Shown in pieces: positions 17,924 to 27,241 of a stretch of 60,784 nt of DNA. Made by a program: the position numbers and the translations under genes. Positions within the stretch are counted from its first letter, which is position 1. Every line of letters starts with the position of its first letter. This stretch comes from Spirirestis rafaelensis WJT71-NPBG6 (GTDB taxonomy: Bacteria; Cyanobacteriota; Cyanobacteriia; Cyanobacteriales; Nostocaceae): the NCBI GenBank assembly GCA_019359015.1, contig JAHHID010000042.1, positions 1 to 60,784 on the forward strand. Reading direction: 5' to 3'. Under the pieces are notes generated by a model that saw only the letters and a list, made by a program, of their open reading frames with translations, made no database searches and had not been told where the DNA came from.

Positions 17924-18244
17924 TTTTTTGTCTCCTCTACACAAGTTGGTTAGGATGCGCGAACACCTTCATATGTTGATGCATATGAATGCATCTTTTA
18001 ATTATTTACCTTTCTTTTTATATATAAGTTGTATTTGCATACTTTTATCTAAGATTTTATGTTTTACTTCAAATTTTATAATTTCAATAGAATAAAACTG
18101 AGACTTAACACTTTTGCCACCTTCGTACCATTTGCGTGTAAGGTATAAATAATTATCGAACTGAATAACATATATTTGCTACACTAGTCAAAACAAAAAG
18201 CCGTCTACTAGTTAACTTACACCCTAAATTAACTCATAGCTTTT

Positions 18245-19279
18245 ATGCCTCGTCGAACTCCAGCACCCAAACGCGCTACCGCTACAACTCTAGCACCCTC
18301 GACAGTCCACATTCGCTTAGAAGGGCTGGAAACACAACACCAACGTCTATTAACACAAATTAAGAGAAAACGCACCGAACTGAATAACTTTGTTGAGCAG
18401 ATGCGCTCTATCGCTACACAAATTTATCAGCGCACTACCCCCAAGTTTCAAAAAATAAATGCTCTCGACGAAGAAATTCATACACTCTTCAATGAAATCC
18501 TAACTAAGAAAAAACTTGGCAAACAAACCAAGCACAAAATTGCACAAATTTACCACAATCTTCAGGTTGCAGGAATCATCAGTCAAAAAGTCGATGAGGA
18601 AGAAGATACAGAACTTGACGAGTTATTTGAATTCAACGAACAAGAAAACGAAGTTCCACACGAATACCGACAGCAGCAATACCAACCCCAGCCCGAATTA
18701 GAATCACCGTCTGCTAGCAGAACCGACGAATCAAAAAAGATTCGCTCTTACTTCTTGCGTTTAGCCGAAATCTTTCACCCGGATAAAGCCACCGATAGCG
18801 AAACGCAGATGCGCCATACCGAGATAATGAAAGAAATTAACAAAGCTTACCAAGAAGGCGATTTAGCACGACTGTTGGAAATTGAAAAAAAACATGAGGT
18901 AGGAGAAGTTATTGATAGCAACAGTGAAGACGATTTAACCAGGAAATGTACTCGCTTAGAACAGCAAAATCAATTCCTCGAAACTCAATATGAAAGCTTA
19001 AAAGCAGAACTTCGCAGCTTTAAAAATACCCCAGAAGGCGCAATGGTTTCAGAATGCAAGAAAGTCAAGAAAAAAGGATTTGACCCGATTGATGAAATCT
19101 CACTACAAATAGAGTCTCAGATTAGCGTTATATCAGAAATACGCGATTATGTAAAAGACTTTCACTCAGCGAAGATGACTATTAAAGAGTTTCTCTGCGG
19201 TCCGGCTGTTTTGAGTTCTTTAAATCAAAGTATGATCGAAGATTTTCTAGATCAGATATTAGACGAAATGGGCGAATAA
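18245..19279 (+). CDS. J-domain-like protein with N-terminal coiled coil
   Basis: 344 residues. The first about 115 are helical and basic (LEGLETQHQRLLTQIKRKRTELNNFVEQM), probably coiled coil, followed by an acidic linker (EEEDTELDELFEFNEQEN). Residues about 162-205 are a J domain: KIRSYFLRLAEIFHPDKATDSETQMRHTEIMKEINKAYQ, with the essential HPD at 178-180. A second coiled coil follows (LTRKCTRLEQQNQFLETQYESLKAELRSF). It should stimulate an Hsp70 (DnaK) for a specific client. No zinc finger or substrate domain of classical DnaJ is present. Confidence 0.8.
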   Translation: MPRRTPAPKRATATTLAPSTVHIRLEGLETQHQRLLTQIKRKRTELNNFVEQMRSIATQIYQRTTPKFQKINALDEEIHTLFNEILTKKKLGKQTKHKIAQIYHNLQVAGIISQKVDEEEDTELDELFEFNEQENEVPHEYRQQQYQPQPELESPSASRTDESKKIRSYFLRLAEIFHPDKATDSETQMRHTEIMKEINKAYQEGDLARLLEIEKKHEVGEVIDSNSEDDLTRKCTRLEQQNQFLETQYESLKAELRSFKNTPEGAMVSECKKVKKKGFDPIDEISLQIESQISVISEIRDYVKDFHSAKMTIKEFLCGPAVLSSLNQSMIEDFLDQILDEMGE

Positions 19280-19421
19280 AAGAAAAAATTAGATACTTTT
19301 GGATTATAAATAAGTTGTTAATAAGTGACAAATTCATTTTGAGGCAAATAAAAAAATATTTTCCCCCCACACCCCCGCTGTCACCAGCTACTGCAAAATA
19401 TATTCATGAAATTAGTACATT

Positions 19422-20303
19422 ATGCTTCGATTTCAACCTCCTGGTTTTGGGCATAAAGTCGTTAATACTTCCTTGGGAGCAATGGTTTACTATACCCAAA
19501 CCACTGCACCTTGGTTAATGGCTGACATTGATTTACCCCCGCTACTGTTTCTGCATAACTTTGGTGGTGGAGCATCAGCTTATGAATGGTCTAAAGTTTA
19601 CCCCGCTTTCGCTGCTACTCACCGGATATTGGCACCAGATTTAATTGGTTGGGGTGATTCTGCTCATCCAGTGCGAGATTATCAAATAAGCGATTATTTA
19701 AACACGATCGCTCAATTTATCACTCAAACTTGTGACAGTCCTGTAACCGCGATCGCATCTTCTCTGACAGGTGCTTTGACTATCCGACTAGCGATTCAAC
19801 AACCTGAATTATTTAAAGCCCTCTTTCTCGTTTGTCCCTCTGGATTTGATGACTTTGGGCAAGGTGCTGGACGTAGACTTCCACTTGGGTTAATTAATAC
19901 GCCACTGTTGGATAATTTAATATATGCCCTTGGCGCTGAAAATGAAATCGCAGTCCGCAATTTTTTACAAAGTTTTTTGTTTGCCAAAGCCGAACGAGTA
20001 TCTGAAGAAATGGTACAGGCTTATTTAACTTCTGCACAACAGCCTAATGCCAAGTTTGCAGCATTGGCGTTTTTGCGCGGCGACCTTTATTTTGACTTAA
20101 GTTTGTATATCAAGCAATTAAGCATTCCGACTGTGATGTTTTGGGGTGAAAAAGCACAGTTTACTAGTGTTAAATTAGGACGAAGGTTGGCAAATTTAAA
20201 TACAGATGCAATTCGAGATTTTCAGGCGATCGCTTTTTCGGGAGTCCTGCCACATTTAGAATTACCAGAGGTGATGATTGGTTTGTTGCAGCGTTATCTA
20301 TAA
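19422..20303 (+). CDS. Alpha/beta-fold hydrolase
   Basis: 293 residues. Oxyanion segment LLFLHNFGGGASAYEWSKVYPAF, strand motif HRILAPDLIGWGDSAHP, and nucleophile elbow AIASSLTGALTIRLA (the usual G-x-S-x-G is replaced by A-S-S-L-T-G). The late acid and His would lie around FWGEKAQF and LPHLELPE. Family members of this type in cyanobacteria have no defined substrate. The relaxed nucleophile motif makes catalytic activity uncertain. Confidence 0.75.
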   Translation: MLRFQPPGFGHKVVNTSLGAMVYYTQTTAPWLMADIDLPPLLFLHNFGGGASAYEWSKVYPAFAATHRILAPDLIGWGDSAHPVRDYQISDYLNTIAQFITQTCDSPVTAIASSLTGALTIRLAIQQPELFKALFLVCPSGFDDFGQGAGRRLPLGLINTPLLDNLIYALGAENEIAVRNFLQSFLFAKAERVSEEMVQAYLTSAQQPNAKFAALAFLRGDLYFDLSLYIKQLSIPTVMFWGEKAQFTSVKLGRRLANLNTDAIRDFQAIAFSGVLPHLELPEVMIGLLQRYL

Positions 20304-20477
20304 GCTAAAAACTGGCGTTTAACTTATTAGTCAGGCTAGCGCACAACCAGCATATCCCCTTGTGCCTAGGTTCTTTTAAGGTATACGTTCGGCTATGAAG
20401 CATTACCATTCCCCTGATTGAGCTGGCATGAAATGAGGCAGAGGGGGAGATGAGAGGGATGAGGAGGATAATTGTTT

Positions 20478-20516
20478 CCATTACCGCGTTCCCGCGTTCC
20501 CGCGTTCCCCATCTCC
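20478..20516. repeat. Short tandem repeat, GTTCCCGC units
   Basis: About three and a half copies of an 8-bp unit (CGCGTTCC). It is one of several short-period arrays in the window and lies just after the 3' end of the zinc-ribbon gene. Confidence 0.7.
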
Positions 20517-20524
20517 CATCTTCC

Positions 20525-20761
20525 TCATCGCCGAGTGTTAGACACGGATTGTTTTGTTTTGGGTTTCTTCTTGGATTTGATTGACTTGGAGGTAGGTTTT
20601 TCGATTTTTAGTTTGGGAGGACGACAGCTATCGCAATACAACGGCTGTGATGGAAAGCAAGTGCGTTCAACCACCAGATTGCATGATTTACAGACAAAGC
20701 GATAAACTTTTTGCTTAATCACACGAACGTGAGCCTTGACAAAAACTTCCTTAGATTCCAC
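20525..20761 (-). CDS. Small zinc-ribbon protein
   Basis: 78 residues. Two Cys pairs, CKSC (24-27) and CDSC (43-46), form a rubredoxin/zinc-ribbon type knuckle, followed by a Lys-rich tail (KLKIEKPTSKSIKSKKKPKTKQ) that suggests nucleic acid binding. Start is GTG at 20761 with AAGGA about nine bases upstream. Divergent from the next gene with only 31 bp between starts, so the two promoters must overlap the other gene or one another. Confidence 0.7.
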   Translation of the reverse strand: MESKEVFVKAHVRVIKQKVYRFVCKSCNLVVERTCFPSQPLYCDSCRPPKLKIEKPTSKSIKSKKKPKTKQSVSNTRR

Positions 20762-20792
20762 CGATTTGTTCCTTTCACTGAATAGTAGTTCT

Positions 20793-21425
20793 ATGTCTGA
20801 GTTGTCTGAGATTCTGAGTTTACTAGAAGCAGAGCGCGATCGCTACGTCTTAGAAGTAGTTGACTTAGAGCGTCGTCTATCATTAGTCCGCAAGCAGATT
20901 ACTACTCTAGAAGCTCTAATATCAGGGTACGCCCTAGAAGAGCAGATGTATCAACCTCAAAGACGTATATCTGAGTCATCCTCTAGTACAGCTGTGCTCT
21001 TGAATAGTCAAGATGAAATTGAGCACTCCGGAATTGAGAACTCCGAACAGACTGCTTCTCAACTAGTTGATTCTACCGCTCCTGCCGAAAAAGAACCGGA
21101 CATTTCCGACATTCCCAAACTTACCATTGCCAGAAAACCCGGAACTTTACCTTTACTGCCAGAATTCCAAGATTACTCCATTCAGAATGCCATATTGATT
21201 TTGATGCGCCAGCGACCGGAACTGCATTTTCACGTTGATGCAATTGTCCGCGACTTATATGGCGATCAATTAACCTTGTCACAGTTCAAAACCGCAAAAA
21301 CCAATGTCAGTAAAATGCTATCCACAGGTGTGCAAATGGGTTTATGGTATCGGGTGTTTCGTGCATTGGGCGTGTATACCCTGCATTATGAAAAAGGAGT
21401 GACAACCAAATCTATTGGGAAATAA
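20793..21425 (+). CDS. Conserved hypothetical with coiled coil and C-terminal winged-helix-like region
   Basis: 210 residues from the ATG at 20793 (MSELSEILSLLEAERDRYVLEVVDLERRLSLVRKQITTLEALISG), which is a coiled coil. A Ser/Glu-rich linker follows (about 55-118). The C-terminal 90 residues (YSIQNAILILMRQRPELHFHVDAIVRDLYGDQLTLSQFKTAKTNVSKMLSTGVQMGLWYRV) resemble a winged-helix domain of the HARE-HTH or related type. It may act in DNA or chromatin-like contexts; function unknown. Confidence 0.65.
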   Translation: MSELSEILSLLEAERDRYVLEVVDLERRLSLVRKQITTLEALISGYALEEQMYQPQRRISESSSSTAVLLNSQDEIEHSGIENSEQTASQLVDSTAPAEKEPDISDIPKLTIARKPGTLPLLPEFQDYSIQNAILILMRQRPELHFHVDAIVRDLYGDQLTLSQFKTAKTNVSKMLSTGVQMGLWYRVFRALGVYTLHYEKGVTTKSIGK

Positions 21426-21672
21426 GGTTGGGAATGGGGCATGGGGCATTACCACGTTCACATGGGTAATTCCTCTCCCTTGTCTCCCCCATCCTCCTCA
21501 ATAGACATCTTGCATAAATCAAAAATTAAGAACCCCACCCCGCATTTGCTGACGCAAACGCTCCCCTCCCCGCTTGCGGGGAGGGGTTGGGGGTGGGGTG
21601 TTATGGACTTTTGCAAGAGGTCTAATGAGTCTTTGAACCTCATTAATGAGTATCTGAACCTCATTAATGAGT
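21426..21672. other. Intergenic repeats beside the duplicated hpnB scrap
   Basis: Contains a GGGGCAT heptamer run (21434-21450), a hairpin-forming CTCCCCTCCCCGCTTGCGGGGAGGGG stretch (about 21560-21588), and direct repeats of CCTCATTAATGAGT at 21638-21651 and 21659-21672. No gene seen. Confidence 0.6.
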
Positions 21673-21900
21673 TTATCCAGGATAAACTCGTCCTTTCCAA
21701 GCACCCCCTCGTCCTTGCCAATGACGCCAAGCTGAGTCTAAAGTCATCAAAGTATAAAGGAAAGCGATCGCACTCAAGCAAAATATTAACCACACAGGAC
21801 ATTTATAAAAGCGGATGGTGGGTAAATAAGCCAAACTCATCAGCAACCATCTCAACAAACCTGTAAATGCGATTTCCCAATTCCCCATCAACACACCCAA
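21673..21900 (-). pseudogene. Duplicated 3' fragment of hpnB
   Basis: The minus-strand reading frame gives 75 residues almost identical to the C-terminus of the hpnB product at 22444, from ALMGNWGIAFTGLL to WKGRVYPG. The DNA match runs from about 21666 to 21903 against 22437 to 22674, with identity lost at both ends. It lacks the catalytic part and a start context, so it is a scrap of a segmental duplication. Confidence 0.85.
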
Positions 21901-21951
21901 AGACGGAACATCGCAAGCGACAATCAGGATTAAACGCTCTTTTTAAACATT

Positions 21952-21973
21952 AAAAAACCCCCACAAGTGGGGG
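21952..21973 (-). terminator. Intrinsic terminator for the small gene at 22000
   Basis: On the minus strand CCCCCAC-TT-GTGGGGG is followed by six T residues. The stem is perfect and GC-rich, 27 bp after the stop of the 68-residue gene. Confidence 0.9.
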
Positions 21974-21999
21974 CATTACTGAGTTTTAGCTTTTTACTA

Positions 22000-22206
22000 C
22001 TACACTCCTGCCTCGGCAAGTGCCTCTAGATGAAAGGCAAGATTGTTGAGCGACATTTGAATTTCGTTACTGTAAGAAAGGGTTCTCCACCTTCGAGTCG
22101 TGGCATTATCTAGCGCCGTTGTATCCAAGTATCGCGCAAAAACTACTAGCCTCTGTGAGTCTGTTTCGGCTAGCGCCAAATCTTGTAAAAATTCTTGAGG
22201 TGTCAT
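22000..22206 (-). CDS. Small conserved hypothetical protein
   Basis: 68 residues: MTPQEFLQDLALAETDSQRLVVFARYLDTTALDNATTRRWRTLSYSNEIQMSLNNLAFHLEALAEAGV. The protein is helical and acidic, with no known motif. A good GGAG lies nine bases before the ATG and a perfect terminator follows, so it is a real transcription unit. It is placed between the hpnB fragment copies. Confidence 0.65.
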   Translation of the reverse strand: MTPQEFLQDLALAETDSQRLVVFARYLDTTALDNATTRRWRTLSYSNEIQMSLNNLAFHLEALAEAGV

Positions 22207-22443
22207 AGTTTACAACTCCATTCATGTTCACGTTTCGAGCCTTTATATTTTTGCCACACCTGCATTTAAATTTCTGATATCAGCTTACCCAGATTCAAAG
22301 ACTTCTTGAGCGATAGTGACACGCGCCATCTCAAAAAATAACCAGCATGCGGGGGTGTTGGGTAAAATATTTGAGGTGACATAGCCACACCTCACTTAGG
22401 GGTAGCTGATGGGCTACGAGCGCGACTCTTCGCTTGAATGAGT

Positions 22444-23793
22444 TTATCCTGGATACACTCGTCCTTTCCAAGCACCCCCTCGTCCTTGCCAATGACGCAA
22501 AGCTGAGTCTAAAGTCATCAAAGTATAAAGAAAAGCGATCGCACTCAAGCAAAATACTAACCACACAGGACACTTATAAAAGCGGATGGTGGGTAAATAA
22601 GCCAAACTCATCAGCAACCATGTCAACAAACCTGTAAATGCGATTCCCCAATTCCCCATCAACGCACCCAAAATAATACCCAAAGGCGGAACGATATAAA
22701 TCAAAATCATCCCCACCAAAGTCAAAATTAACAGCAATGGCGAATTATTCAATTGCGTATAAGCTGTACGCGCAACCATATCCCAAATCGTAGTTAAAGA
22801 AGGATAGGGACGCAAACTGCGAGTTAAAGTACTTAATCCTAGCCAAATGCGACCGGTTGAGAAAGTAGAGACAAGGGTTATCGCGTCTGTGGAGGTTTCC
22901 GAGGAAGATAACAGAGAAATTCCCCCTTGTCTCCCTGCCCCCTGCCCCCTGCCCCCTGCCCCCTGCCTCCTGCCCTTCACCGCAGAAGCAAGAGCGCAAT
23001 CATCAATTAAAGCGTGTCGTACAGTTTTAATTCCACCGATGCGATTTAAGGCTTCTCTACGAATTAAAATACAGCCTCCGGCGGCTGCGGCTGTTGTATT
23101 ATTTGGATCGTTAACCCAGCGAAAGGGATAGATTTTTTGGAAGAAAAACACAAAAGCCGGAATTAAAAGTTGTTCCCAAAGGCTTTTACAGCGAAGTCGC
23201 ACCATCACCGAAACCAAATCTAAATTATCTTTTTCGGCTTTGGCAACAAGTCGGCGGAGATTTGCTATATCATGCTCAATGTCTGCATCGGTGAGCAAAA
23301 AATAGTCGGGTTTTTCTAGAGACGTTGCATGTAAGGTCTCTACAGCTTGAATGCCTTGTTCAATTGCCCATAGTTTACCAGTCCAACCGGGAGGTAGGGC
23401 TTGGGCAGAAACAATATGTAATTGCTGTGATTTATTTAAAGCGTGTGCCACACCTTCAGCTATATCTGGAGTGCCGTCTGTGCTGTGGTCGTCTACTAAG
23501 AACACGGTAAATGAGCCGTGATAATCTTGACGTAGAAGCGATCGCACAGTAGTTGGTAGCAAATCAGCTTCGTTACGTGCTGGAATTACCGCACACACCG
23601 TGGGTAATGATTCTAGCACTGTTTCTCCTACCTCTAGTCGCTGGTCTGTTCGCCAAAACTGACCCCGCAAAGTTAATAATCCAATCCAAGTTGCCAAAGA
23701 TAAGAGTATTACCACGAATATAATTCCTTCCATAAGCTCTTGCCAATTCACTGCCTCTGTGAGCAAAATACTATGTTTGCTGATTGTAAGCAA
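22444..23793 (-). CDS. hpnB: Hopanoid-associated glycosyltransferase HpnB
   Basis: 449 residues; an ATG at 23733 is an alternative start. N-terminal membrane helix (MEGIIFVVILLSLATWIGLLTL), then a family 2 glycosyltransferase fold: CAVIPARNEADLLPTTVRSLLRQDY, VDDHSTDGTPDI and LLTDADIEHD (metal-binding DxD). C-terminal transmembrane helices follow. The family is linked with hopanoid biosynthesis, supported here by the divergent squalene-hopene cyclase gene 55 bp away. A low-complexity insert KGRRQGAGGRGQGAGRQGG after ALASAV is encoded by CCCCTGC tandem repeats (22925-22975) and interrupts an otherwise conserved region. Confidence 0.87.
   Translation of the reverse strand: MLTISKHSILLTEAVNWQELMEGIIFVVILLSLATWIGLLTLRGQFWRTDQRLEVGETVLESLPTVCAVIPARNEADLLPTTVRSLLRQDYHGSFTVFLVDDHSTDGTPDIAEGVAHALNKSQQLHIVSAQALPPGWTGKLWAIEQGIQAVETLHATSLEKPDYFLLTDADIEHDIANLRRLVAKAEKDNLDLVSVMVRLRCKSLWEQLLIPAFVFFFQKIYPFRWVNDPNNTTAAAAGGCILIRREALNRIGGIKTVRHALIDDCALASAVKGRRQGAGGRGQGAGRQGGISLLSSSETSTDAITLVSTFSTGRIWLGLSTLTRSLRPYPSLTTIWDMVARTAYTQLNNSPLLLILTLVGMILIYIVPPLGIILGALMGNWGIAFTGLLTWLLMSLAYLPTIRFYKCPVWLVFCLSAIAFLYTLMTLDSALRHWQGRGGAWKGRVYPG
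22922..22976. repeat. CCCCTGC tandem array inside hpnB
   Basis: About six copies of a 7-bp unit. The hpnB frame remains open because the total insertion length fits, adding Gly/Arg/Gln-rich residues. Confidence 0.85.
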
Positions 23794-23848
23794 AGAACTT
23801 TTTTTGTAATGGTGTGTCGGTAATATTGTTGAGATTGAGTCATATTAC

Positions 23849-25750
23849 ATGCAAACTCAAGATAGGCTAACAGTCAATAAAGTAACTGAAGCGATCGCTA
23901 AGAGCCAAAATCATCTTCTCTCGATTCAAAATCCTGGAGGTTATTGGTGGGCAGAGTTAGAATCTAATGTCACGATCACGGCTGAAGTTGTCCTTCTACA
24001 TAAAATTTGGGGGACGAACTCCGAAAGACCTTTACACAAAGTTGAAACCTACCTGCGTTCTCAACAACGACAGCATGGCGGCTGGGAACTCTTCTACGGC
24101 GATGGCGGAGAGATTAGCACTTCCGTAGAGGCTTACATGGCGCTGAGGCTGCTAGGTGTCTCTGCTAGCGATCCGGCAATGCTGCGGGCGCGAGATTTTA
24201 TTTTACAGCGCGGCGGCATCAGTAAAACTCGCATCTTTACAAAGTTTCATTTAGCACTGATTGGCTGCTACAACTGGCGGGGTCTTCCCTCAATTCCACC
24301 AGCAATTATGCTTCTGCCAGATGCTTTCCCATTTAATATCTATGAAATGTCGAGTTGGGCAAGGTCAAGCACTGTTCCTTTATTAATTGTCTTTGATGAT
24401 AAGCCTGTTTATCAAATTGATTCACCTATCACTTTAAATGAATTATATGTTGAAGGTGCAGATATCCAATTTGAATTACCTCGCAATGGCGATTGGACAG
24501 ATTTATTTATCACCCTGGATAATGCTTTCAAGTTAGCAGAAAACTTGAATTTAATGCCTTGGCGCTCTGAAGGTATCAAAGCCGCAGAAAAATGGATTTT
24601 AGAAAGACAAGAAGCAACCGGTGATTGGGGCGGAATTATTCCGGCGATGCTAAACTCAATGTTAGCTTTGAAGTCGCTCAATTACGATGTTAATGATCCG
24701 ATTGTCGTTAGAGGTTTGCGAGCAATTGATAATTTTGCGATTGAAACTGAAGATTCCTACCGAGTGCAACCTTGTGTTTCTCCAATTTGGGATACAGCTT
24801 GGGCAATTCGTGCTTTAGTAGAATCTGGTTTAGCAGCAGATCATCCAGCGGTAGTTCGCGGTGGAGAGTTCTTGTTAGACAAGCAGATTTTGGATTATGG
24901 TGATTGGGCAGTTAAAAATCATCAAGGTAAACCGGGTGCTTGGGCATTTGAGTTTGACAATCGCTTTTATCCAGATGTAGACGACTCTGCTGTGGTTGTC
25001 ATGGCGTTGCAGATTGCGAAACTACCTAATGAACAATTAAAGCAGCAAGCGATCGCACGCGCTATTAACTGGATTGCTTCGATGCAATGTCAAGCAGGTG
25101 GTTGGGCTGCATTCGATCTCAACAACAATCAAGACTGGCTTAATTTAGTGCCTTATGGTGACTTGAAAGCGATGATCGATCCAAACACCGCTGATGTTAC
25201 CGCCAGAGTATTAGAAATGCTGGGCGAATGTAAACAGTCAATTGATACTCAAAGCTTTGAGAAAGCGCTTGTCTATCTCATGAACGAACAAGAAATTGAT
25301 GGTTCTTGGTTTGGTCGTTGGGGAGTAAACTACATTTATGGAACTAGTGGCGCACTTTCTGCTCTTGCTTTAGTTGCACCGCAAACTCACAAAAACAGTA
25401 TCGAACGCGGTGCAACTTGGTTACTCGGATGTCAAAACCCCGATGGTGGTTGGGGTGAAACTTGTCGCAGTTACAACGATCCTAGCCTTAAAGGAAAAGG
25501 AAAAAGTACTGCATCCCAAACCGCTTGGGCAATAATAGGGTTGATAGCAGCAGGTGAAGCGATCGCTAAAATGGCGCTTCCTGCTATTGAAAAAGGAATT
25601 AACTACCTTTTAGCAACTCAACAATCAGATGGTACTTGGGACGAATCAGAATTTACAGGTACTGGCTTCCCCGGTCATTTTTACCTGAAATATCACCTTT
25701 ATCAACAATATTTTCCTTTAATAGCTTTAGCCCGCTATCAAAATCTTTAG
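23849..25750 (+). CDS. shc: Squalene-hopene cyclase
   Basis: 633 residues, the usual length. The catalytic acid motif DVDD is at 376-379 (FYPDVDDSAVVVMAL). Several QW repeats are visible: QNPGGYWWAE, QRQHGGWELFY, QCQAGGWAAFD, QEIDGSWFGRWG, QNPDGGWGET and QSDGTWDE. The enzyme cyclises squalene to hopene/hopanol at the membrane, the first committed step to hopanoids. Divergent from hpnB, so a shared promoter region is likely. Confidence 0.95.
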   Translation: MQTQDRLTVNKVTEAIAKSQNHLLSIQNPGGYWWAELESNVTITAEVVLLHKIWGTNSERPLHKVETYLRSQQRQHGGWELFYGDGGEISTSVEAYMALRLLGVSASDPAMLRARDFILQRGGISKTRIFTKFHLALIGCYNWRGLPSIPPAIMLLPDAFPFNIYEMSSWARSSTVPLLIVFDDKPVYQIDSPITLNELYVEGADIQFELPRNGDWTDLFITLDNAFKLAENLNLMPWRSEGIKAAEKWILERQEATGDWGGIIPAMLNSMLALKSLNYDVNDPIVVRGLRAIDNFAIETEDSYRVQPCVSPIWDTAWAIRALVESGLAADHPAVVRGGEFLLDKQILDYGDWAVKNHQGKPGAWAFEFDNRFYPDVDDSAVVVMALQIAKLPNEQLKQQAIARAINWIASMQCQAGGWAAFDLNNNQDWLNLVPYGDLKAMIDPNTADVTARVLEMLGECKQSIDTQSFEKALVYLMNEQEIDGSWFGRWGVNYIYGTSGALSALALVAPQTHKNSIERGATWLLGCQNPDGGWGETCRSYNDPSLKGKGKSTASQTAWAIIGLIAAGEAIAKMALPAIEKGINYLLATQQSDGTWDESEFTGTGFPGHFYLKYHLYQQYFPLIALARYQNL

Positions 25751-25761
25751 TGTTTGATACT

Positions 25762-25790
25762 TTCGTAGTGAGCGGCTTGAGCCGCTCATC
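25762..25790. repeat. Hairpin after shc
   Basis: TGAGCGGCT-TG-AGCCGCTCA (25769-25788), preceded by TCGTAG. It belongs to the TAGTGAGC/TAGTAAGC palindrome family. No T-run follows. Confidence 0.6.
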
Positions 25791-25831
25791 TAAGCACTCA
25801 TTTTCGGGCGTTACCTATTTTCAAAATAACT

Positions 25832-26641
25832 ATGAAAAAAAACAAAGGTTTTAATGGTGCTGCTAAACTCACTGCACTTTTATTCTTGATAACCATTTTA
25901 CTAACGCCTTTTGTAATAGTAAACGCTGGGCAACGCGGCGTATTAATGAAATTTGGTCAAGTCCAAGACACAATACTAGGAGAAGGAATCCACACAATCA
26001 TTCCTGTAGTTAATACTGTCAAAAAATTGAGTGTTCGAGTCCAAAGCCAGGAAATTTCCGCAGAGGCATCCTCAAGAGATTTACAAGATGTCTTCACCGA
26101 TGTAGCGCTAAACTGGCATATTATCCCAGAAGAAGTAAATGCCATTTTTCAACAAATTGGAGATGAAAATAGTGTTATACAGCGGATTATAAATCCAGCA
26201 GTTGAAGAAGTGCTCAAAGCCGTGATAGCAAAGTATACTGCTGAAGAAGTTATCACAAAAAGGGGGGAAGTCAAAGCAGGAGTTGACGATGCACTAACCA
26301 CGCGTCTAGCTACTTATCATATTGCAGTTGATGATATTTCTCTAGTGCATGTCCACTTCTCAGCGCAATTTAGCCAAGCAGTGGAAGCAAAACAAATTGC
26401 CGAGCAAGAAGCAAAACAGGCAGAATTTATAGCGCTAAAGGCATCAAAACAAGCTCAGGCAGAAGTCAATCTAGCAAAAGGAGAGGCTGAAACGAACAGT
26501 TTGCTGCATGAAACTTTGACTCCAGAAATACTGCAAAGACAAACAATCGAAAAATGGGATGGCAAGTTGCCATTAATTGTTGGCAAGGACGTTCCCAAAT
26601 TGTTGAATTTGAGAGATTTGGTAGATGCTAATAAAAATTGA
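25832..26641 (+). CDS. Prohibitin-type SPFH membrane protein
   Basis: 269 residues. An N-terminal transmembrane segment (LTALLFLITILLTPFVIVNAGQRGV) is followed by the SPFH/band 7 domain (VNAGQRGVLMKFGQVQDTILGEGIHTIIPVVNTVKKLSVRVQ) and a C-terminal coiled coil rich in A/E/K/Q (KQIAEQEAKQAEFIALKASKQAQAEVNLAKGEAE). Such proteins form ring or cage scaffolds that control membrane proteases such as FtsH. It stands next to shc; hopanoid-rich microdomains are a possible link but this is inference. Confidence 0.85.
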   Translation: MKKNKGFNGAAKLTALLFLITILLTPFVIVNAGQRGVLMKFGQVQDTILGEGIHTIIPVVNTVKKLSVRVQSQEISAEASSRDLQDVFTDVALNWHIIPEEVNAIFQQIGDENSVIQRIINPAVEEVLKAVIAKYTAEEVITKRGEVKAGVDDALTTRLATYHIAVDDISLVHVHFSAQFSQAVEAKQIAEQEAKQAEFIALKASKQAQAEVNLAKGEAETNSLLHETLTPEILQRQTIEKWDGKLPLIVGKDVPKLLNLRDLVDANKN

Positions 26642-26763
26642 TGGTGTTGTTTGTTAGTGGGCAATGGGCATGGGGCATGGGGCATTGGAAATTTCCCCTT
26701 TCCCCCTCTTATAAAAGCCCTTTTAGCCTCTTTAAATTGCCACTAACAACTAACCACTTTTCA

Positions 26764-27225
26764 TTAACCATTAGAGAATAAAACGGGAGTATCAAGAATC
26801 TTAAACTGAATTAAGAGGATAATCACTACAGTAAAGACTGTTGAGGAAACTAGACCGGTGAATAACTCTTTTTTCAGGTTACGTTCTTTTTGCTGGTTTT
26901 GAAAAACATCTACAGACCCTAATTGCATTAAGAGAATTCCGACAACGTTAGATAGCCAGTAGCCGATAATTGAACAAGGTATAAGTAACTTTGGGGAAAA
27001 TAAACTACACATATACCCAAAACCATAAGCAATTGGCAGATTGAATAATAAGTCATTCCACCAACATAATGGCGACAGCAAATATCCAAGTACTAAAAAG
27101 AATCCACCTCTAAGTTTTTTCCAAATGTCTGGTTTGATGACCTCATTCGCGGTTTGTGATGGCTCGTCAGAGGTGGTTTGTCCAGCTACGCTCAAATCCT
27201 GACTGACATTTTGGATATTTAACAT
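26764..27225 (-). CDS. Unknown membrane protein under a sulfur-type operator
   Basis: About 153 residues from the ATG at 27225. A polar N-terminus (about 40 residues) is followed by four hydrophobic segments: GGFFLVLGYLLSPL, LPIAYGFGYMCSLF, LIPCSIIGYWLSNVVGILLM and GLVSSTVFTVVIILLIQF. I do not recognise the family. The interesting point is upstream: CTATCGGCTTACCGTAG at 27242-27258 is identical to a site upstream of cysE (37528-37544), which ties this gene to the sulfur island at its left border. Confidence 0.7.
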   Translation of the reverse strand: MLNIQNVSQDLSVAGQTTSDEPSQTANEVIKPDIWKKLRGGFFLVLGYLLSPLCWWNDLLFNLPIAYGFGYMCSLFSPKLLIPCSIIGYWLSNVVGILLMQLGSVDVFQNQQKERNLKKELFTGLVSSTVFTVVIILLIQFKILDTPVLFSNG

Positions 27226-27241
27226 GATAATCACTCAATTC

